From NCBI GenBank assembly GCA_014925825.1, contig JACGCK010000018.1:186001-250000 (forward strand): DNA of 64,000 nucleotides. Reading direction: 5' to 3'. The notes beneath the pieces are model-generated. The model saw only the letters and a program-made list of their open reading frames with translations, was not told where the DNA came from and searched no databases. The DNA comes from Pholiota molesta. Lineage: Eukaryota; Basidiomycota; Agaricomycetes; Agaricales; Strophariaceae. The translations under genes were made by a program, and so were the position numbers. Below are positions 34,501 to 45,428 of this stretch, piece after piece (positions within the stretch are counted from its first letter, which is position 1; every line of letters starts with the position of its first letter).

Positions 34501-34925
34501 CGTCTGGAGCGCGGAACTCGAAAACCCTTATACCTTGTAAAATTATACCTCTTTAGATGACGAGACGCACACGACAGTCAGTTCCTGTGGACTGATCATG
34601 ACCCCTGTTGTAGAATACCATGTACTAGCACTTCTTGACGCACCTTGTATTTTATTTTTCAGTGTAGACTTTGATCGCAGAAGAGTACCATGTACATAAC
34701 TCTTGCATAACTAACTCAGGGACCCAGGCAATGGGCGGAGATATCGAGTCACGGACGCTACTCAGGGGTGGGACCGCCTGACCCTGACGTCGACACGCAC
34801 ACGCGCCATGAGGCCTCTCTGTCAAGCCCACCACGTGTGGACCCTCCAGGTCAAGTATACCCCCTCACCCACCTCAGATCCCCCCAATCGAGCGCCATCG
34901 TCCCCGAATCCTCATAGCCCTATTT
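34501..34925. other. Intergenic between GMC gene and next gene
   Basis: Presumed 3' region of the GMC gene and promoter of the next gene. TATTTATGCCC at 34,920 abuts the start codon; no clear TATA box was assigned. Confidence 0.4.
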
Positions 34926-35536
34926 ATGCCCGTAGCGCAGAACCCGGAAGAGCAATATCAACAACACTGCCTGTCACAACGGCGCGTCGAGCGCTGGGTC
35001 CAGGAGACAGACAAGCAGCTCCAGCACGCAGCAGCAGCGCCGCCGCCGGTCGAGAGCCAGAGCCAGAGCCAGCGCCATAGGAGCGCCCACAAGGGACCCG
35101 ACCCGCTCCCGTCCCCGCCCGCGCAGGCCGCCGGCGACGCGGACGCACGCACCCGCACCCGCACGAGTCACCGCTCGTCGTCCGCAAAGCCGCAGCATAT
35201 AGATACTGTGAGCCGCTCGCGCTCGCGGCCGTCCTCGGGATCGAAGAAGATCAGCTCGGACGGGAAGAGGAGGAGGAGGAGGGCGGAGGCGCCGCTGGCG
35301 CTGTCGACGTATCTGCCGTACGGGCTCCTGCCGCTGCTGTTTGCGGTCACTGGGACGACGGTGGTGTCCGTCCTCTTTGCGGTCGTCCTATTGGCTGGGT
35401 ATACAGCCAGTGCGGTGAGTCATATTATACTGGGTTGTCGTTCGCGCAGTGAACGTCGATTTCTGATACCGTGTACACGTAGATGGAAGACTCGGAATCG
35501 ACCAGCACCCCAAGAAAGCACAGTAAACGTCCATGA
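34926..35536 (+). CDS. Small basic protein with one hydrophobic membrane segment, 180 aa
   Basis: Two exons (34,926-35,414 and 35,483-35,536) joined by a GT-AG intron. The first 110 residues are hydrophilic, with Q-rich, S/R-rich and arginine-rich parts (SRSRSRPSSGSKK, GKRRRRRAEAP). A hydrophobic block follows (LPYGLLPLLFAVTGTTV, VSVLFAVVLLAGYTASA), probably one or two membrane passes. It ends with the short tail MEDSESTSTPRKHSKRP. No family recognised. The basic stretch before the membrane segment predicts a cytosolic N-terminus. Confidence 0.6.
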
Positions 35537-36189
35537 TTTTATGGGTTTCCACTATCTAATGGCCTCCAGCGCTCAGCTTCAGTGCTTGAGCGCGTGAACC
35601 TTACATCGATTGTCGTGATAGCCCTAACGCCTCTCGCCTTCAATTATCATCTATGTCTTATATGACCTCATGAATATGAACCAACGAAATCAATGAATCT
35701 ATGGAATCACCATCTGTCGCCCATCGAGCCTATCCCTCTATGATCTATCATAATTTCTTTGCGCTATCCCTACGCCAACTATCTATTTTTCCTCTTGTTT
35801 TTCTGCTTCCATATACCACGCATCAACCAGGCATAACTCATTACACGGAACACAAACTCACTACACACAATTTATTATATATACACAGCAATCAAGAATT
35901 CACGAACATACTTAGCAGCGTGCTATCATTTTCATAGTAAATCCGTATTCCGTTCACATTGGGAAACAATATATTCACCAGTCATCTTCGAGACAACTCT
36001 AGATACTTATTTGTGCGCCGAAGACTGGCACTGGAGCAGACTAGGATACTCTAGACAAGCACTTGCGCGCAGGTAATCAAATTGGAATGGGCCATCGAAG
36101 GGACAGCGCCAAGATTACAGTACGCAATGGGGAAACACGCACAGCACGCACACCGTTCGGCCGCATGTAAGAGCGTATAAATAGATCTC

Positions 36190-36485
36190 ACTATATTTTG
36201 CCAACACTTGCCACCCAGATTGAGGTTTTTGTGGTCGAACCTCTTCAATCAGTACCACCCTCGCTAAAGACGATTTTTGTATCTTGGATGGCATCGATGA
36301 ATCCGGATCAGTTCTCAATCTCAAACCAATCTTTTGAATGCTTTGAGAGCGGCCGTATTTGAACTACGCCACCGCTCATATTCCTCATCGCCAATCGCCC
36401 AGAGTACGCACTCCGCGATGCATTAAATGGCGACATCCTCAGCGCCCATACACAATCACTCGTACTCGATGACAATTGGTGCGTA
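36190..36485 (+). pseudogene. NACHT NTPase relic
   Basis: A fragment of the NACHT core in broken frames. The first part, EVFVVEPLQSVPPSLKTIF, matches the intact gene's VLIVEPLKALPHLPQPIF. After a one-base shift comes the Walker B region LDGIDESG, and after stops comes FLIANRPEYALRDALNG then HTQSLVLDDNW. It lies on the opposite strand to the intact gene near 22 kb and next to the MYND gene's 3' end. Walker A and all flanking domains are missing. The sequence from 35,537 to 36,190 shows nothing else. Confidence 0.8.
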
Positions 36486-36527
36486 GAAAACCTTCGATAT
36501 CAATGCCAATTTGTTGTTAATCACTTC

Positions 36528-39036
36528 TTAGATACGAGAAAACTCAATGAATCGTTCAGAAAATAGAGCGTCACCGACTTGGACCTGGGCGTATAAAATA
36601 AATCATGAGGCTCAACCAATAAACAGTCTACAGCAATTCGAATAACTTACATTCCAGTACCAACTGTCCTCGGTGGGAAAATTAGGCAGCGCGCTTTTTG
36701 CCCCGTCAATCGGAGCACCAATCCTCTAGAATCCAAGTAATTTACTACGAGAAATAGATAAAAAATCAAGGTAAAACGCACATGAGGAACAATACTATGT
36801 CTGACTTTAAGTTTGGCTCCTGCTTTACGAGCTGCTTCGTCAGCGCCTTGCGCTTTGAGATACTCGTCGAAGGCAGCGGAGTTGTCGTATAAGGCGACAA
36901 AATATTTCCATATTGCCGAGATGAGTCCTACGTCATATTCTTGACCAATCTATAGATGGGCAAAATATTCAATGAATGATTACTCGGAAATAAATTTATA
37001 TTGACCTTGCCCATTACTATCAATTGCTTTAATATCCTTTCCATGACCGCTGTTTTAGGATCGGGCTCACTGTTACGCTGCGTCTGAACCCAGTTCATCG
37101 AGTAGGCAATAATGGTAGCGCATTTGTTAGTCTCGTTTAAAAGCGGGGCCCAATCAGCGAGTACATTGGCAATACCGACATATTCAGTGTCGATAATGTT
37201 AGAGACGTGAATTCGATCGAAGGATATATTTTTGGGCAGGCCCTGGGCTTCGTAAGCTCCCGAATGGAGGTTTTTCGCCAGGTCCCTCGCATCTTGGTCG
37301 AACATCCGAAATGAGAGTCGAAATTTTTTGATACGTTCAGCGAAGGATCGGAGTTGGTCAGAAAGGTAAAAGTATAAACAACCATAGAGATCAGCGGGCT
37401 GCGCCCCATGCGCTTTCCCTGCCTGAACAACATCCTCGAGGCTATGTAGGGAAGTACAGTCAACGAATCAAATCTGAAAATAGTTTGTGTTTGCAACTTA
37501 CTTCCAGGACTTAAGAGGTGTCTCAAAATCGTTCGTGAGCCATTTCCCATCTGGTGAGAAGAGAAACGGGTTCGGTTTGATGAAATAATTGTTCGCTGCT
37601 CCGAATGGCAGAACAATACCGGAACGACGGTATTCTAATTGTGCTAGGCGATGGGATGAATTGAGACGAATGTATTCACGATGATGCCTATCCTCTCGCG
37701 TCGGTTCAAACCTTTAAAATTATAACTTAGAAGAATTCACGAAATAGGGAATAAAATAAACCTAATGCGTTTCATCTCGTCCTTTGCATCACTGAGCCCA
37801 AGTTTGGATGTCAACATGTGAAGCAGCAACAACATGGTGTGCTCTGAGACAGCACCAGTCATGACAGAATTTTCTCCGAGCTTTACCGACCACTGGTCGG
37901 GTTGTCCTAATTTATTGAGAAGCTGCATCCAGATAGGGGCATATAAAATGGCGTGATGCATTTGAACAAATGCGGAGCACCAGAAGTGAAGTGCAGCATC
38001 TGCAGCTAGATTGGTATCTTCGATGGTGCCTAGGATTATAAGAAGCAACATATTCCTGAGGACGATTGCTGGTTCGCAATCATTCAGCAGTATGGTCAAT
38101 TCACCGGAGTAATCGGAAGGCAGTTCATTGACGGTGCGGATAACGTTTCGAAGGTCTCCTGAGGCTAGAGGACGATTCAGCATTCATTTTGACTTTCAAA
38201 TAATTCACACTCGCCAACATATGCCAAAGCCATGTTCGATTTTACAGCAGATTTACCCTCGTTTTTCAGCAGATTAAGTGTATCCATGGCAGGAGTATTC
38301 CCCCATCTATCCCAGAGGTCAAACATGCATCAAGACAGGTGTTGAAGAATAACTTGCATATGTAAGCCTAGAGCAAACTGCTGTTCTTCATTCGACTGTT
38401 TCCAACCAGGAGATGTCGGCTTTCGCATTTCTCGAATCCATGCCGGTTGCCATAGAGGCGAACGAATTGGATCATTACAATCTTGGATAAGTGAGCACCA
38501 GCAATTAAAAATGCAGTGCATGACATGGGCCCACCTTGTTTGTGGGTACGCCAATGACTCCTTTGGCATTCCTAGGATAGACGTCCAACGAAGAACACAA
38601 AACAAGAAACATTCAAAATCGCACCTTGGAGCAGTAAGAAACCAGTTTACATTCGCCACATGCTAACCTTCCATTCTCTTGGCATCTCCAACTCTTCGTC
38701 GGCTCAACGTTTGCACAAGGCAGTCTTTCAAGCGGTTTTTCACCTACGCCAGCAAATGCGATCGCAATATCGTGCCAATGGATGCCATGTCTCTCAAGAA
38801 ACTCGGGAGTAAAGAAACTGTTTGTCGATTTGTCAATGTCATTCCCAAAGACAGGTGCAGATTCAATTCGATCACCTATCGAGAGAGTCTTGTGGCTTAT
38901 CAGGATCATGATCATCCTCTAGTTCCCCACGAAAATACGCCGTTATGGCTACTTGTTTTGCCTTCGAGTCTTGTAGCTGATCTAACTGATCAGAAAGACG
39001 CTGCAATGCGGGCGTTTTGGCTGGTGGAGCTGCCAT
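36528..39036 (-). CDS. MYND zinc-finger protein with DUF4470-like domain; two GC-AG introns, one frameshift
   Basis: Probably a regulatory or adaptor protein; MYND fingers bind proline-rich partners. It starts MAAPPAKTPALQRLSDQLDQ. The frame breaks near 38,885 between KPQDS and DRIESAPVFG. The zinc finger reads C...CQ...RLACGECKLVSYCSK, then ECQRSHWRTHKQDC across an intron. WGNTPAMDTLNLLKNEG and ASGDLRNVIRTVNELP follow, features of the fungal DUF4470 type. Introns at 38,307-38,357 and 38,165-38,214 keep the frame only with GC donors (GCAAGT, GCGAGT). Later exons run through RRSGIVLPFGAANNYF, a helical segment and TEDSWYWNVQVGDALF to the stop at 36,528. Downstream introns are canonical. Whether the single frameshift is real decides if this is a live gene. 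Confidence 0.8.
38165..38214 (-). other. GC-AG intron (GCGAGT donor), 50 nt
   Basis: Splicing here gives NMALAYV-ASGDLRNV, matching the family's continuous sequence. A canonical alternative donor upstream (GTAAAT) would delete about 14 residues that the family normally has. Confidence 0.6.
38307..38357 (-). other. GC-AG intron (GCAAGT donor), 51 nt
   Basis: Without splicing there is an in-frame TGA. Using GCAAGT restores GLHI-WGNTPAMDTL. No GT donor in the vicinity restores the same frame. Confidence 0.68.
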
Positions 39037-39905
39037 GATGAACAATCGAAGGAACAAAAGAAAGGAAAGCGTGCGCCGGGCGCCTAATTTGAGAACAACC
39101 AGTTTGGCTTTCGAAAACTTAGTCTCGTGACTCCGTCCCAATCCGTTTCGGGTAATGATACCGCTGGCATACAGCATGCTCTACTCCTTGTACCAATCTC
39201 ATACATCGTCTGATTCACGAACGAGCATATGATCCTTACAACGGTCACACCCAAGTTCATACCGCCCGACAACCGAGAGGACGACACTGGACACATGGTC
39301 ATAAGTACATGAAGCGTCGCAGCGGTTACGAAGGCTGCCCGCCGGCCGCGCCCTGTGAGTTGATTATCCGCATGAATGGTCTTTTCAAATGGTGAAGAGG
39401 GTGAAAGGAGAAATGTATGTCGTCCTTTTTACTAATAATATGCAGAGCCGTCGATATTCTGAGGTAGATCGAGTCCAGCAAACTTAATCGGTTTAACATA
39501 CGCTCTATTTTTTCGTTCAGATGTCGGATCTTGTGCGATGATAGAGGCTGTCCAAATATTCTTGGATATAAAGTGTGTATTTTCAACTCACTCATCTTGT
39601 TGCTATGTTCAAGGTATTGAACAAATATCTACTCGTTCACAAAATCTTGTTTTGCACACACTCGAGCTTGAGCGACGAAGACAACGGAATTCGGGCTGCT
39701 TCTGTGTCATCGAAATTCTCATATATTTTCAACCTTTCAATTTATGACTGTTCATCACTGTCAGCGGTCAACCACTTACATCTGTTCATGGCTAACTGGG
39801 ATAATAACCATTCACCGCTCAGCGCTTTTGCAGTATAAATATGGCCGCAATAAGACCACAGTATATCTGAGGAAATTCCAAGCTATTTCTTCTTAATACC
39901 TTGCA
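39037..39905. other. Divergent intergenic region between MYND and WSC genes
   Basis: Presumed shared upstream region of two divergently transcribed genes. TATAAATATGG at 39,834 lies about 70 nt before the WSC gene start and is a plausible TATA element. No other feature seen. Confidence 0.45.
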
Positions 39906-41825
39906 ATGGTTACTCAAACCTCTACGAAGTTGGCGTTTATCGCGGCTATTTTGACTGTGTTTCTACCCGTTCAAGTATGGCTTGTGACTTTCAGCTCACA
40001 AAGTCCTTTACTCATAATATTTCCCCCGTTCGTACGCACAGAACTTTGCTGCTGGTGCTGTAGCCATATCCCATCCCAATTTGCGCCAGGTGGCCAATCC
40101 GAATGGCCCTGTGTCGGGTTGGACGTCGGTAGGCTGCTTCACGTATATTCTCCTTTGGTCACTTTGGATTGCGTCTGATATATGATATCCATTCAGTGAT
40201 CGTGGAGCTGCGAGGACCCTGATGGCAACCTCTATGCTGGGAAGTGCATCAATGACACCTGCGGTTTGCACGCAATTCTGCGCCAACGCTGAGAAGGGTT
40301 TCGCAGGCGTCGAGGACGGACAGGTATGTACGCTTTAATTTTCTATTCGTCTCAAACTCAGCTTCACACGCGATTGTAGGATTGCTGTATGTATCTTTCG
40401 GCGCAAAATATATTGTATTTACAGTGTTAACAACAGCGCACTAGGGTGCGATGGCGTTATCCAGTTGACTGCCAATCAGACAGCGGCGGCCGATTGCAAC
40501 ATCCCTTGTAAAGGAGATAGCACACTTTTTTGCGGTGGCGCAAGTCAAATCGACGTCTTCACAAATGGAGCGCCGTCACCTGCCATCCTGACTGGGGTGC
40601 CGGATGGTTTTGACTTGACGTTATGGTCATATCTCGGCTGTTACTCGTGCGTCATTTATTCTAGTGCTTTGCGTTTATACTGCTTACTCCATTTTGATAG
40701 AGACAAACCCCGTATCCTAGGTAGGCAGCTCGGAAGCGCTTCCGTGCCGGAGGACTGCATCAATCTCTGTGCTCAGCAAATGGCGTTTACGACTGGATTC
40801 TTCACCTTTGCGGGAATTGAGGCTGGAGGAGAGTGCTGTCAGTATTTCGTACATGATATATGATGACGAGAATGATCGTTGATGATTTTGTGTAATATTT
40901 GTATAGGGTGCGATAACACGGTCAATACGACTACTCTTCAGTCCAAGCGCCTTCCGGATATCGCATGTTCCGCAACTGCCTGTTCTGGAGACGCTTCTCT
41001 GGCCTGCGGTGGTCCATTCGCAATGGCACTGTACCAGCAACCCACTGAAGCCGAAGAGGCGAGCCTTGCGGACAACCCGAACTGCCAAAACATCATAGAG
41101 TTGGGGCCGCTGATTCCCTCTGATGGGACTTTCAGTCTGAGCGCTGTGTTCAAGGACATGCCGACGAGGGCTATGCCTATAAATTTGGCCGTCTTAGATC
41201 CCACTACAGTGCAGGCAAACGGGACACAGGTTCTGGCACTGATCATCTCGGTAATACTCTTCGGTCTGTTGTCGAGAAGCGACGGATTGACGAGACAAAT
41301 TCTGCATATTGACAGACGTGCCCGACGTGCGATCTTCCTCCTCTCGGTTTCGTAGGGGCGCCTTTCTTGCCGGAGCCTCTCTATGCGATTGTAGAGCCAG
41401 GCAGTGACCTCACGGGCAGCTTCGACGTCGCCGTAAGTCCTGGGGGCACTGCAAACATCCGCCAGATCACAGAGCCGTATTTGGATTGGAACATGGGTTC
41501 CTATTGCTTCGTGGTTCGTACTTCAAGTTATATATACCGTATCCCCGTATACCCCTCGATATTCACTGTGTATCTTCGCTAGCTCAACCCGCTTGATCCT
41601 TCTGGGCAGACGTTGGCACTCAGTGCGAGAGTCACGGAGGTGTTTCCATCGATATTGAGTCCCACGCAGGGACCGATACAGCTCGACGTGTTTGCGCCGT
41701 TTGCTTTATGCGTGAATAACACTGCCAGTGGAAGAATGGATGTCGTTTACAAGGGCCTTCAAGAGCAGCTGGGTTTCGACTTGAGTGGATGTCGGGATAT
41801 AGTGCTTACTGTCCAGGTTGATTGA
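39906..41825 (+). CDS. Secreted protein with two WSC domains; includes a 7-nt micro-exon
   Basis: Extracellular, putative carbohydrate-binding protein; WSC domains occur in fungal wall sensors and copper-radical oxidases. The signal peptide is MVTQTSTKLAFIAAILTVFL. WSC 1 runs from SVGCFTDRGAARTL through VCTQFCA, GQDCWCDGVI, ADCNIPCKGD to LFCGG. WSC 2 runs from YLGCYSDKPRILG through CINLCAQ, GGECWCDN, ACSATACSGD to LACGG. In both domains an intron interrupts the CWC codon after its first base (T|GG). In domain 1 the preceding exon is only GATTGCT (40,380-40,386). A C-terminal region of about 200 residues without known domain (TCPTCDLPPLGFVG to LSGCRDIVLTVQVD) follows. No transmembrane segment or GPI tail is seen, so it is probably released rather than a sensor. 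Confidence 0.85.
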
Positions 41826-42044
41826 AGACAGCGGGTGGGCAGCGATGATAAGTAATAGGGATAAAAAATACAAATATCTATAGTCAATGTACAACTTATA
41901 TATCGTTCTAAGAAGTCGAAGGGAAAATGGGTAGCGCGAGGCGTTAGGCTACGAACTCGGTTGTACGTGAAGCGCCATGCAAGGCTGAGGAATCAAAGAC
42001 TGCCAAGACGCGCCGGCGGGTAGCGAACAAACACCCGAGCATTG

Positions 42045-42130
42045 TCCGCCGCATCGAGCGTCTACGCGCCGCAGATGCTACAATATATGCTGCGCTCTTT
42101 TTGCGCGCAGGCGGTTTTACAGGGACGCGC
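42045..42130 (+). repeat. Dispersed relic repeat, diverged member 5
   Basis: One frame gives IERLRAADATIYAALFL and RAGGFTG, aligning to LRAAEAALHAAFFARADGM of member 3. It lies between the WSC gene and the phosphoglycerate mutase region with no gene context. Confidence 0.5.
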
Positions 42131-42595
42131 GGATGTCTGAGCAGTGTTGTCTAGTGGAAGAATTTAGTAGATAGATCTGAGGCGGGGTAATGTCGTTGTG
42201 ATAGGGTTTCTGTCTTCCTTGGCGCCGCTGTCCGATAGCGGCCGCATAGACGACTTCTAAGATTCGTACGTCGTGTCTGTTCTATGGTGAGCAACGTCAT
42301 GGTTTATTGTATGCCATGAGCGTCTATTTGCCTGAACAGGGAACGATGACGGGGACGGCGTCGAAGAAGCAGTGGCCAATTCCCAGTGGTCAGCGCACGA
42401 AAGCAACCTATAGAATTGGATGTGAACAAATATACCAGTAGGCCAACCGGTAAACTTACTTCGTCTACAGTCCTCCATCCTAACTATTGCAGACCGGAAT
42501 ACCATTTGCAGTTCAAATCCCCGCTGAGACGTGCTGATGCTGAGGGCCGTCTATGGGAACAGCTCGTACGATGGGTCCGGTTACCCTATGGCGCA

Positions 42596-43180
42596 TCATT
42601 CGCAATCGTGGATAGAGCTTTGTGTACGATTCACGGTATCGATCTGGGCGTAGATGAGAGGGCGTTGGCGGTGCGTATCTGGGGCAATGCTGATAACCTC
42701 CTGAGTCCAGCGATGAGTATAGGGGAGTGCAGGCGATGTCGAAGAGCAGTGGATTTGTTCAAGGCGTTGTGTACGAGCATGATGGAGGCATAGGATGGGT
42801 AGGTCTACTTGCGAGGGATCATAAGTGACAGCAATAGGCGAACACAATAAGTAGACGACTTACTTGAACTGCTACATCAGTGCCCTGTGCGTGTGATTGA
42901 TGTGCTCCAGCCTCAAAGTGCTGTCCTCCCATACACATGCAAGGCACCGAAGACCACCTAGAAGCTATGACATTCGGTGAATTTGGTTGCAACACTACAC
43001 ATAAGCCCAGCGCTCTGCGAGTCCATTGGCATGTGGCGACGAGGACGGCGAGAGGGGTGCAGATTGCTTCGCGAAGTATCGAGTGAGGTATGTCGATGAG
43101 GATGAGACCAACGCCGCAGCGCGTCTCGGGAAGTTGGTGCGGGATTTGCGCGGGATGAAGCCAGCGAGTTGATGGATTGA
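42596..43180 (-). other. Possible minus-strand gene fragment, unidentified
   Basis: A minus-strand frame (about 43,180-42,868) includes ETRCGVGLILIDIPHS and VPCMCMGGQHFEAGAHQ. After a GTAAGT donor it joins to a frame with ILCLHHARTQRLEQIH that ends near 42,596. It would be divergent from the phosphoglycerate mutase gene. No start or family recognised; it may be a shadow or relic. Confidence 0.2.
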
Positions 43181-43278
43181 TGGACGACTCGGCATCGCCT
43201 TCCCGATATATCCTCGGTATCGATTCCAATCTTTCGTCATTTTCCACTTCCTCCGACCGTCTGTCTCCCTGCAACATA

Positions 43279-45428
43279 ATGGCCCCTACAATCAAGCACA
43301 AAGTCTGCCTCATGTCCGTATTATCCACCCTATAGATCGCATCTGTTTCCAGCTCAACATCACACAGCGTCCACGATGGCTGGGGTATCTCCAAAGCGAC
43401 TCCAGAGGAGGGAAACGCGATCGCGGCGGCGGAAACGCCTGTCATGGACAAGCTCGAGAAGGAGTACGCATTCGAGCCCCTTCTCGCCAGCGGAACCGCC
43501 GTGGGTCTCAGCGAGGGTCTGATGGGCAACTCTGAAGTCGGGTACGCGATCTATTCCCCGTCATCACTCAGTCGCGGCAATGGGGTTACTGAACAGCGCT
43601 CTCTGATTCATGTGGTAGACATTTGAACATCGGCGCTGGACGCATCGTTTGGCAAGATATCGTGCGTATCGACATGAGCATCAAGAAACGTCAGTTCCAC
43701 AAGAACCCCTCCGTTCTCGAATCCTGCAAACGCGCAAAGGAAACCACTGGACGCCTACACGCCATTGGACTCGTACGTAGTCACTACCACTGATCTCGAC
43801 TGCGTATTTAACCATCTCTTTAGGTCTCCGATGGAGGCGTGCACTCCCATATCCGCCACCTGTTCGCACTGCTGGAAACCGCAAAGGAACAGGGCGTGCC
43901 AGAGACCTACATCCACTTCCTCGGCGACGGGCGGGACACTGCGCCGCGTTCCGCGGCCAAATACGCGCAAGAACTGCTCGACTTCACCAAGAAGCTGGAA
44001 TACGGCGAGCTTGCCACGGTGATAGGGCGGTATTACGCGATGGACCGCGACAAGCGCTGGGATCGTGTCAAGATCGCGGTCGACGGCCTCGTCGACGGTG
44101 TAGGCGAGAAGGTCGAGGGAGGGCAAGAGGGCGTGATCCAGGCGATTGAGGAGAACTACAAAAAGGATATTACGGACGAGTTCTTGAAGCCCATCATCGT
44201 CGACGGCGACAAGGGGAGGATTAAAGGTACGTCACCGCTTATGTCGTGGTTTTTATTTTTGCTTTTTCGCTTTCCACCTGGTCCCGACGCTCATGTGCTA
44301 TTTATAGATGGAGACACGCTCTTCTTCTTTAATTATCGCTCAGACCGTATGCGCGAGATCGTGTCGCTCTTCGGCATGCCCGACAAGCCTATCGATGTCA
44401 AGATCCCCAAGGACCTCGTATGTCATTCTATTCTTTCCTCATACTATTTTTATCTCATGGACGTGTACATAGAACATCACGACGATGTCGCGCTACAACG
44501 CCGAGTTCCCCTTCACCGTGGCCTTCCCTCCCCAAGCCATGACGAACGTCCTTGCGGAGTGGCTCGCAAAGGAGGGCGTCAAGCAAGCCCATATCGCAGG
44601 TCCCGTCTCCTCTTCCCCACCCACCTTGCTCCTGGCCTGACGCGTTCCGTTGATTTCAGAGACGGAGAAATACGCCCACGTGACGTTCTTCTTCAACGGC
44701 GGCGTGGAGAAGCAGTTCCCTGAGGAGACGCGCTACATGGTGCCCTCGCCGAAGGTGGCGACGTACGATAAGCAGCCGGAGATGAGCGCGCAGGCTGTCG
44801 CGGATAAAGTCGCCGCGGTGCTTGACGAGGGCGTCAACGAGTTTGTGATGTGCAACTTTGCCCCACCCGATATGGTGGGCTTCATTTCTCTTTCTTACAC
44901 ATTCCGAGAAACGTTATTAATCCCTGCGTTATCATTGTATAGGTCGGCCACACAGGTATTTACGACGCCGCCGTCGAGGCCATCACCGCGACCGACAAAG
45001 CCGTGGGCACCATCTACGAAGCCGCGAAGAAGAACGGCTACGTGCTCCTCATCACCGCGGACCACGGCAACGCGGAGCAGATGCGCGATCCGACGACGGG
45101 CAACCCGCACACCGCGCACACGACGAACCCCGTGCCGTTCATCATGGCCGCCCCCGGAGCGGGCCTCGCGTTCAAGCCGCGCGCGCAGGTCGCGGAGGAG
45201 CACAAGGCGGCGAAGGAGGAGGCGGGGCAGAAGGAGGAGGAGAAGGAGCTGGAGGAGGACGCGCCCGCGATATGCGACGTCGCGCCGACGGTGTTGGATA
45301 TTCTGGTGCGTTTTTGTTGTTTTTTCGATACGGCTGGGTGTGGAGTCTGATGGTTGGTTTTTCGTTGCGTGCGATAGGGATTGCCTATTCCGAAGGAGAT
45401 GACGGGGCGCTCGCTGTTGGCGCACTAG
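43279..45428 (+). CDS. 2,3-bisphosphoglycerate-independent phosphoglycerate mutase, 543 aa
   Basis: Glycolytic enzyme interconverting 3- and 2-phosphoglycerate with two Mn ions, a member of the alkaline phosphatase superfamily, cytosolic. Nine exons total 1632 nt with a consistent frame: 43,279-43,313, 43,368-43,541, 43,619-43,772, 43,824-44,226, 44,308-44,417, 44,473-44,599, 44,660-44,874, 44,943-45,305 and 45,378-45,428. Visible motifs are HDGWGIS, the phospho-serine loop [71 protein letters not shown] and [12 protein letters not shown]. It ends [14 protein letters not shown] Lys/Glu-rich insert ([20 protein letters not shown]) near the C-terminus makes it slightly longer than usual. Reads as fully intact. 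Confidence 0.96.

Noticed and set aside
43100..43529. Minus-strand frame opposite the start of phosphoglycerate mutase
   Set aside because: It is a shadow of the well-supported plus-strand exons 1 and 2.
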